Positions 6,211-11,131 of a stretch of DNA of 11,131 nucleotides are shown here, piece by piece (the first letter of the stretch is position 1; the number at the start of each line of letters is the position of its first letter). The notes under the pieces were generated by a model. That model saw only the letters and a program-made list of their open reading frames with translations. It had not been told where the DNA came from and did not search any database. The DNA is from Desulfurococcales archaeon (GTDB lineage: Archaea > Thermoproteota > Thermoprotei_A > Sulfolobales > Fervidicoccaceae): NCBI GenBank assembly GCA_027048265.1, contig JALTXS010000151.1, positions 1 to 11,131 of the forward strand, given 5' to 3'. The position numbers and the translations under genes were made by a program.

Positions 6211-7134
6211 ATGCCCATACCCGAGTACTACATAACGCTGGCGACCCTCGTGGGCATATACGGCGTTGCGGCCCTCGGCCTTAACATAACCATGGGATGG
6301 GCGGGCCAGGTGAACTTGGGCCAGGCGGGGTTCTTGGGCATAGGTGCTATGACGAGCGCGATCCTCACAGCCAAGCTTGGCCTACCCGTGGGGCTTGGAA
6401 TAGCTGCGGCGGCCCTGTCAGCCCTAGTGGTGGGGGCTGTGATGGGCCTGGTTAGCATAAGGCTGAGGGAGGACTTCCTCGCGATAACCACCATTGCCTT
6501 CAACTTCCTCGTGGTCTACATTTTCGAGTACTATGACGTGTTCGGGGGAAGCTATGGGATAAGTAACATCCCCCGCCCCAGCATAGGCGGCTACGAGCTC
6601 CGGGGGGCGAGCTACATGCTCCTGACATGGGGCATACTCGCGCTCCTGGTGCTACTCGCCCTCAGGATACAGCGCTCGTGGATGGGGCTGGCCTTCAACC
6701 TGGTCAGGGACGACGAGCAGCTGGCCAGCGCTGTGGGAGTGGATGTGAGGAGGATGAAGGTCCTCGCCTTCGCTATTGGCGCAATGTACGGCGGGGTCGC
6801 GGGGGCGCTTTCGGCCCACTTCAAGGGGTATATAGTGTTCAGCGACTTCGAGTTCCCCTACAGCATAGCAATCCTCACCATGAGCATACTTGGGGGCCTC
6901 GACAGCATAGCGGGCGCCATCCTGGGCTCCTTCATTGTGGTGGTCTCGCCCGAGGTCTTCCGCCCCCTAATGCAGTACCGTAGAGTGATGTACGGGGTCC
7001 TCATAGTAGTGGTCGTGTTCTTCGCTCCAAGGGGGCTCCTGGGCAAGAACGCAGTGGCCCGAAGGCTCCTGGAGAGGATGCTGGCAGGCTACGGCCTGGG
7101 CCCCGGGGGGAAGAAGAAAGGGGAGGGGGGCTAG
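6211..7134 (+). CDS. livM: ABC transporter permease, LivM family
   Basis: Second permease subunit (307 aa) of the HAAT importer. The start region AALGLNITMGWAGQVNLGQAGFLGIGAMTSAIL (20-52) is the LivM hallmark. The ATPase-coupling loop is at about 165-185 (FNLVRDDEQLASAVGVDVRR). SILGGLDSIAGAILGSFIVVV and FFAPRGLLG close the membrane domain, and a basic, glycine-rich tail follows. Eight or nine hydrophobic segments are visible. ATG 6211 immediately follows the livH TGA, with GGAGGAGGG about 10 nt upstream. The TAG stop is separated by 1 nt from the livG GTG. No anomalies were seen. Confidence 0.93.
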   Translation: MPIPEYYITLATLVGIYGVAALGLNITMGWAGQVNLGQAGFLGIGAMTSAILTAKLGLPVGLGIAAAALSALVVGAVMGLVSIRLREDFLAITTIAFNFLVVYIFEYYDVFGGSYGISNIPRPSIGGYELRGASYMLLTWGILALLVLLALRIQRSWMGLAFNLVRDDEQLASAVGVDVRRMKVLAFAIGAMYGGVAGALSAHFKGYIVFSDFEFPYSIAILTMSILGGLDSIAGAILGSFIVVVSPEVFRPLMQYRRVMYGVLIVVVVFFAPRGLLGKNAVARRLLERMLAGYGLGPGGKKKGEGG

Positions 7135-7135
7135 C

Positions 7136-7885
7136 GTGCTGAGGCTTGAGAACGTGTCCAAGCACTTCGGCGGTGTCAGGGCCTTGGATGGAGTGAGCCT
7201 CTCCCTAAGAGAGGGGCGTATAACCGGCATTATAGGCCCCAATGGCGCTGGGAAGACGACCCTCCTACGCGTGATGGCGGGGTTTTACAAGCCCACGCGG
7301 GGGAGGGTCTACTACAGGGACAGGGATGTGACTTCCCTGGGCCCCCATGAGAGGGCCCGCCTGGGCATTGCCCTTACCTTCCAGATACCCCGCGCGCCCC
7401 CCGAGTTCACCGTTGGCCAGCTGGTCCAGGCGGCCGTGGGCAAGGCAATGTACAGGGGAACGGCCCTTCTCGCCGAGCGGGACCGGGAGGAGGTCTGGGA
7501 TAGGGTGCATAGGGTCCTGGAGAGGGTGGGGCTCTCAGACTATGCGGAGAGGGAGGCGAGCCAGCTTCCCCTGGGTCTCCAGAAGAGGCTGGAGCTCGCC
7601 CGGGCCCTGGCGCTGGAGCCCCGGGTCCTGCTGTTGGACGAGCCCTCTGCCGGGATGAGTCCGGAGGAGGCCCGTGAGCTTGCGGGTCTTGTGAGGGACC
7701 TGAACGAGAGGGAGGGCCTCACCATAGCTATTGTGGAGCACAACGTTCCACTCGCCACGGGCCTCTCCCATTACATGTACGTGCTCCACTATGGGAGGCT
7801 CCTCTCTGAGGGGGAGCCGGGGGAGGTGCTGAGGGACCCGAGGGTTATAGAGGCCTACCTGGGTGCGGGCTATGCTAGAGGCTAG
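7136..7885 (+). CDS. livG: ABC transporter ATP-binding protein, LivG family
   Basis: Cytoplasmic ATPase (249 aa) powering the importer with LivF. Walker A is GPNGAGKTT (34-42), the Q-loop is at TFQIPRAP (81-88), Walker B is VLLLDEP (164-170), and the H-loop is His202 in IVEHN. The long insert between the Q-loop and signature, and the AYLG near the C-terminus, are LivG traits. The ABC signature reads LPLGLQKRLELARAL (144-158) rather than LSGGQ; LivG proteins often deviate here, though usually as a YGQ- or YGD-type sequence. A purine-rich GGGGAGGGGG (7121-7130) precedes the GTG start, and the 3' end overlaps livF by 14 nt. Confidence 0.93.
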   Translation: MLRLENVSKHFGGVRALDGVSLSLREGRITGIIGPNGAGKTTLLRVMAGFYKPTRGRVYYRDRDVTSLGPHERARLGIALTFQIPRAPPEFTVGQLVQAAVGKAMYRGTALLAERDREEVWDRVHRVLERVGLSDYAEREASQLPLGLQKRLELARALALEPRVLLLDEPSAGMSPEEARELAGLVRDLNEREGLTIAIVEHNVPLATGLSHYMYVLHYGRLLSEGEPGEVLRDPRVIEAYLGAGYARG

Positions 7886-8573
7886 GGGTCTGAGGGTCTC
7901 CTATGGAAAAATAGTGGCCCTCCGGGGAGTCGACGTTAGGGTAGGTAAGGGGGAGTCCGTCTCGGTGGTGGGGCGCAACGGTGCGGGGAAGACAACGCTC
8001 CTCAAGACAATAATTGGCCTTGTCAAGCCCCTTGAGGGCAGCGTTGTTTTCGAGGGGAGGGACATAACGGGCCTCCCCCCATGGGATAGGGCGCGGATGG
8101 GCATAGGCTATGTGCCTGAGGGGAGGAGGGTCTTCCCCTACCTGACCGTGGAGGAGAACCTGGTGGTCGCCGGCTACTCGCTGGACCCCAATGTTCTCAG
8201 GGACCGGATAGAGTATGTCTACAACCTGTTCCCCCGTCTGAGGGAGCGGAGGAGCCAGCTTGCCTTCACTCTTAGCGGTGGTGAGGCCCAGATGCTCTCC
8301 ATAGCCCGGGGCCTCATTATGCGCCCCAAGCTCCTCCTAATGGACGAGCCCAGCCAGGGCCTCGCGCCCATTATCGTGGAGGAGGTCTTCAAGACAATTG
8401 CGAAGCTGTTGGAGGAGGGCTACTCGCTACTACTTGTGGAGCAGAACGTGGCCAAGGCCCTTGAGGTGAGCCAGAGGGTCTACGTCCTGGAGCAGGGGAG
8501 GGTGGTCTACCAGGCCTCCAGCCAGGAGGCCCTGGGGGACCCCGTGTTCAAGGAGGCTTACCTGGGGGGGTGA
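7872..8573 (+). CDS. livF: ABC transporter ATP-binding protein, LivF family
   Basis: Second ATPase (233 aa from ATG 7872) of the HAAT importer. Walker A is GRNGAGKTT (34-42), the signature is a full LSGGEAQ (134-140), Walker B is LLLMDEPSQGLAP (154-166), and the H-loop position has Gln191 in VEQN, as is normal for LivF. GYVPEGRRVFPYLTVEENL (79-97) is the LivF Q-loop region. I chose ATG 7872 because MLEARGLRVSYG is the usual family N-terminus. GTG 7863 would add only three residues (MRA). The gene overlaps the end of livG. It is the last gene of the transporter operon; a hairpin and a T6 run follow. Confidence 0.93.
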   Translation: MLEARGLRVSYGKIVALRGVDVRVGKGESVSVVGRNGAGKTTLLKTIIGLVKPLEGSVVFEGRDITGLPPWDRARMGIGYVPEGRRVFPYLTVEENLVVAGYSLDPNVLRDRIEYVYNLFPRLRERRSQLAFTLSGGEAQMLSIARGLIMRPKLLLMDEPSQGLAPIIVEEVFKTIAKLLEEGYSLLLVEQNVAKALEVSQRVYVLEQGRVVYQASSQEALGDPVFKEAYLGG

Positions 8574-8583
8574 GAGCCCGAAG

Positions 8584-8639
8584 CAGAAGTTTCCCTTCTG
8601 AATACCTTCCCGCGCACGTGTTTTGAATGATTGTTTTTT
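8584..8639 (+). terminator. Hairpin and T6 run after livF
   Basis: A perfect 6-bp inverted repeat, CAGAAG (8584-8589) and CTTCTG (8595-8600), with a 5-nt loop, starts 11 nt after the livF stop. A T6 run at 8634-8639 lies further downstream. Hairpin and T-run are separated, so this is not a classical bacterial terminator. The T6 run fits archaeal termination of the transporter operon. Confidence 0.5.
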
Positions 8640-8676
8640 AGGAATAGGGGGCCTATGGCTGGGTCCCCCGGGTGCA

Positions 8677-8747
8677 GGGAAGGCCTATATCCAGCGCCTT
8701 CCCCTATATAATAAGGTCTGGTGAAGGATGGGAGGTGGTGTGTCTTG
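8677..8747 (+). promoter_or_regulatory. hutU promoter, 8-bp dyad, ribosome binding site and TTG start
   Basis: GGGAAGGC (8677-8684) and GCCTTCCC (8696-8703) form a perfect 8-bp inverted repeat with an 11-nt spacer containing CTATATCC. A strong TATA-like TATATAAT follows at 8705-8712. GGAGGTG at 8731-8737 is 7 nt before TTG 8745. If the downstream TATA is used, start would be near 8733 and clip the ribosome binding site. If the TATA inside the dyad is used, start would be near 8713 and the leader would keep it. The dyad therefore either overlaps or directly abuts the core promoter. Confidence 0.55.
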
Positions 8748-10472
8748 TCCACACCCGAGAAGTATGAGGGCAGGCCCATAAAGACCCTCATAGACAAGGG
8801 CTATTACAAGCCCTGGGAGAAGTACCGTGTCAGCCACATACGTGGCTGGGATATGCATGTCCGCTCGAAGAGCTGGCAGGTGGAAGGCCCCCTGCGTATG
8901 CTCTTCCACGTCCTTGACCCTGAGGTGGCCCGGGAGCCTGACAAGCTCATAGTATATGGGGGGACGGGAAGGGCGGCGCGGAGCTGGGAGGCCTTCGAGA
9001 ACATAGTTGATACACTCATGACCATGGAGGCCGACGACACCCTGGTGGTCCAGAGCGGGAAGCCCGTTGCGGTTTTCAAAACCCACCGCATGGCGCCCAG
9101 GGTGGTGATAAGCAACGCTATGCTGGTGCCCAAGTGGGCTGACTGGGAGTACTTCCGGGAGCTCGAGAAACGCGGTTTAACCATGTATGGGCAGATGACC
9201 GCGGGTTGCTGGGCCTACATTGGCACACAGGGCATACTCCAGGGAACTTATGAGACGTTCGCCTTCGCCGCCGAGAAGCACTTCCCCGAGGGGAGTCTGG
9301 AGGGTCGTCTGGTGCTCACAGCTGGCCTGGGCGAGATGGGGGGAGCCCAGCCCCTCGCCGCCACGATGAACGGGGGTGTGGCTATCGTCGCGGAGGTTGA
9401 CAAGAGGATGATTGATAGGAGGCTGAGGCACGGGTACCTGGACACGTGGACTGATAGCATTGACAAGGCCCTGGATATGGCCCTGGAGGCTAAGGAGAAG
9501 CGCAGGCCCCTTAGCATAGGTGTTCTGGGCAACGCGGCCGAGATATACAATTACATTCTCAAGCAGGGCATCGTCCCCGATCTAGTCACAGACCAGACCC
9601 CCGCCCACGACCCCCTCATCTACATCCCCCTGGGCTATAGCGTGGAGGAGGCGGCCGAGCTGAGGGAGAAGGACCCCGAGCGCTACAAGAGGGAGAGTCT
9701 AGAGACCATGAAGCAGCACGTTAGGGCCATGGTAGAGTTTAAGCGGAAGGGGGCCGTGGTCTTCGAGTATGGGAACAATATCAGGAAGATGACCTACGAG
9801 GCCGGGTACAAGGACGCCTTCGAGTTCCCCGGCTTCGTCCAAGCATACATAAGGCCCATGTTCGCGGAGGGAAGGGGCCCCTTCCGCTACACCAGCCTGG
9901 TGGGCGAGGAGAAGGACATCTACCGACTCGACGACGAGATAATAGCCACTTTCAGGGACAACCAGAGGCTCGTGAGGTGGATAGAGAAGGCAAGGAAGCA
10001 CGTCAAGTTCCAGGGTCTCCCCGCAAGGGTCGTGTGGCTGGGCTATGGGGAGCGCGCGCGTTTCGGGAAGATAATGAACAGCCTCATAAGACTAGGCGAG
10101 ATAGGCCCCATGTGGATAGGAAGGGACCACCTTGACACGGGAAGCGTTGCAAGCCCCTACAGGGAGACCGAGGGCATGAAAGACGGAAGCGACGCCATAG
10201 GAGACTGGCCCATACTAAACGCACTACTCAACGCCGCGGCGGGTGCTACCTGGGTGTGCTTCCACCACGGCGGGGGAGTGGGCATAGGGTACAGCATACA
10301 CGCCGGCCTGGGCCTCGTACTAGATGGGAGCGAGGAGTCCGAGAAAAGGGCAGAGAGGGTGCTGACAGCCGACCCCGGTATAGGTGTCGTGAGGCACGCG
10401 GACGCTGGCTATGAGGAGTCCCGCAGGATGATATGTGAGAAAGGCATATGGAGCCCCAGCATACAGTGCTAG
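8745..10472 (+). CDS. hutU: Urocanate hydratase (urocanase), atypical active site
   Basis: NAD-dependent enzyme converting urocanate to 4-imidazolone-5-propanoate, the second Hut step. The 575-aa chain (from TTG) keeps nearly every family block: YGGTGRAAR (71-79), VQSGKP, MYGQMTAG, the cofactor region TAGLGEMGGAQP (192-203), LVTDQTPAHDP, YGNNIR (342-347), FPGFVQAYIRP, GRDHLDTGSVASP, and HHGGGVG near residue 510. The usual FQGLPARICW motif reads FQGLPARVVW, so the active-site Cys (Cys410 in Pseudomonas) is Val430. Cys in RPLFCRG is Ala374, and Gly in TAGLGGMGG is Glu197. Cys155 and Cys505 replace serines in MTAGSW and WVSLHH. I chose TTG 8745 because GGAGGTG lies 7 nt before it; GTG 8721 has no such site and would add eight residues. 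Family membership is certain; catalytic competence or exact substrate is less so. Confidence 0.9.
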   Translation: MSTPEKYEGRPIKTLIDKGYYKPWEKYRVSHIRGWDMHVRSKSWQVEGPLRMLFHVLDPEVAREPDKLIVYGGTGRAARSWEAFENIVDTLMTMEADDTLVVQSGKPVAVFKTHRMAPRVVISNAMLVPKWADWEYFRELEKRGLTMYGQMTAGCWAYIGTQGILQGTYETFAFAAEKHFPEGSLEGRLVLTAGLGEMGGAQPLAATMNGGVAIVAEVDKRMIDRRLRHGYLDTWTDSIDKALDMALEAKEKRRPLSIGVLGNAAEIYNYILKQGIVPDLVTDQTPAHDPLIYIPLGYSVEEAAELREKDPERYKRESLETMKQHVRAMVEFKRKGAVVFEYGNNIRKMTYEAGYKDAFEFPGFVQAYIRPMFAEGRGPFRYTSLVGEEKDIYRLDDEIIATFRDNQRLVRWIEKARKHVKFQGLPARVVWLGYGERARFGKIMNSLIRLGEIGPMWIGRDHLDTGSVASPYRETEGMKDGSDAIGDWPILNALLNAAAGATWVCFHHGGGVGIGYSIHAGLGLVLDGSEESEKRAERVLTADPGIGVVRHADAGYEESRRMICEKGIWSPSIQC

Positions 10473-10497
10473 CATTCCTCCCATAAAGGACCATACA

Positions 10498-10529
10498 TTT
10501 TTCTCCGGAACCCACCCGTCTTCTTTTCC
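10498..10529 (+). terminator. T-rich terminator region after hutU
   Basis: TTTTT at 10498-10502 and TTCTTTTCC at 10521-10529 lie 25-57 nt after the hutU stop. Pyrimidine-rich runs of this sort fit archaeal termination. No hairpin accompanies them. Confidence 0.45.
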
Positions 10530-10596
10530 TAAAGCTTAATGAATGTGTCCACCTGATGTCGGGAGTCCCCCCGCCCCACGTGTATCCTTGCAGTGT

Positions 10597-10686
10597 CAAT
10601 GGTTCTCCAATGGCTCTAGGAGTGGGCGAAAGGGTATATCCAAGACCCAACAATAGTAATCACGAGGACCTAACAGGGTGTGTTGC
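10597..10686 (+). promoter_or_regulatory. Promoter of the last gene with tandem CAATGGYTCT repeats
   Basis: CAATGGTTCT (10597-10606) and CAATGGCTCT (10608-10617) are direct repeats with an 11-bp period, about one helical turn. They end roughly 17 nt before a TATA-like GTATATC at 10634-10640, a position typical for archaeal activator sites. Transcription start is predicted near 10662-10666. GGGTG at 10676-10680 serves as ribosome binding site for ATG 10687. The function of the repeats is inferred. Confidence 0.4.
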
Positions 10687-11079
10687 ATGGGTGAGGAAGA
10701 GCCTCGCAAGATAGTCATAGAACAGGGGAGCCCCCGGGGATTCTCAGGGACCCTGTCCATAGGCTCGAAGGAGGATGCTGAGGAGATAAGAGAAATACTC
10801 TCAGCGGTTTCGGATTTCCTCAAGGAGCTAAAGGACCCCATAGAGAAGCTGATTAACACCCTGCTCTCCCTCCTCGAGGGGGAGAAGGTGGGGAGAGACG
10901 TGGCCGCTTTCTACCAGAAGCTCAAGGAGGCGGGGGTTCCCGAGGACCTCGCGACTGACATGACGAGGAGGTACTTCGAGGAGAGGGTGTCCACCCTGAA
11001 CATCATAAAGAAGCTGGGAGAGCTCGCGGCCTCCTCCAAGAGCGGGCACTTCACCGGGAGAGAGCGTAAGGAGGAGTAG
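10687..11079 (+). CDS. Small charged helical protein of unknown function
   Basis: I do not recognise a family. The 130-aa protein has no signal peptide, membrane segment or cysteine. Residues 28-65 (from SKEDAEEIREIL to LLSLLEG) form a long amphipathic helix with heptad-like hydrophobics. A second helical block follows at about 68-115, around FYQKLKEAGVPEDLATDMTR and STLNIIKKLGEL. The tail is basic and probably disordered. The helical, charged make-up suggests a soluble oligomer or partner protein; regulatory or structural roles are both possible. ATG 10687 is chosen over GTG 10678 because GGGTG at 10676-10680 lies 6 nt before the ATG. The gene has its own TATA-like box and sits 214 nt after hutU, so a link to histidine use is unproven. 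Confidence 0.75.
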   Translation: MGEEEPRKIVIEQGSPRGFSGTLSIGSKEDAEEIREILSAVSDFLKELKDPIEKLINTLLSLLEGEKVGRDVAAFYQKLKEAGVPEDLATDMTRRYFEERVSTLNIIKKLGELAASSKSGHFTGRERKEE

Positions 11080-11131
11080 ATTAAACGCCTCGTAGGTGCT
11101 ACTCGGGGACCGGGCGGAAAGGGTAAGAGGG
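11080..11131. other. Non-coding end of window
   Basis: These 52 nt after the last stop codon contain an AT-rich GATTAAACG (11079-11087) and purine-rich GGGTAAGAGGG at the edge. No gene start or terminator T-run is visible. The downstream neighbour lies outside the window. Confidence 0.5.

Noticed and set aside
1..11131. CRISPR array, insertion sequence, integrase or attachment site
   Set aside because: No regularly spaced repeats, transposase or recombinase motifs, or long terminal inverted repeats were seen. Every gap between genes is under 220 nt and contains promoter or terminator-like sequence.

Overview
The window looks like part of a thermophilic archaeal chromosome, most likely a crenarchaeote (Thermoproteota). 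The signs are high GC, heavy use of AGG/AGA for arginine and ATA for isoleucine, TATA-like boxes before most transcription units, GGAGGTG-type ribosome binding sites, GTG and TTG starts, and T-rich stretches after stop codons. The species cannot be named from the sequence alone. All supported genes are on the + strand. I saw no RNA genes, CRISPR arrays, insertion sequences or integrase genes.

The locus encodes a complete histidine-to-glutamate pathway together with its own amino-acid ABC transporter. In order: hutH (histidine ammonia-lyase, 145-1506); hutG (formimidoylglutamase of the ureohydrolase family, about 1622/1691-2557), coupled by a 4-nt overlap to hutI (imidazolonepropionase, 2554-3810); a branched-chain-amino-acid-type (HAAT) transporter made of a binding protein (3994-5178), two permeases (5338-6210, 6211-7134) and two ATPases (7136-7885, 7872-8573); hutU (urocanase, 8745-10472); and a small helical protein of unknown function (10687-11079). 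The likely logic is uptake of histidine or urocanate by the transporter, then HutH, HutU, HutI and HutG in turn, giving glutamate plus formamide. The transporter sits between the first and second enzymes of the pathway.

Spacing and promoter signals suggest about six transcription units: hutH; hutG-hutI; livK; livH-livM-livG-livF; hutU; and the small gene. Several intergenic gaps hold repeats that could be regulator sites: tandem TGTAACC before hutG, a GTCTAGA/TCTAGAC dyad before livK, an 8-bp GGGAAGGC/GCCTTCCC dyad before hutU, and tandem CAATGGYTCT before the last gene.

Points most worth a second look: the urocanase lacks the family's active-site cysteine (Val replaces it in the FQGLPARxxW motif) and has new cysteines in two other conserved motifs; the transporter's binding protein carries a pilin-like (class III) signal sequence; hutG appears to start at a CTG codon behind a perfect ribosome binding site; and HutH is missing about 50 C-terminal residues compared with the Pseudomonas enzyme.
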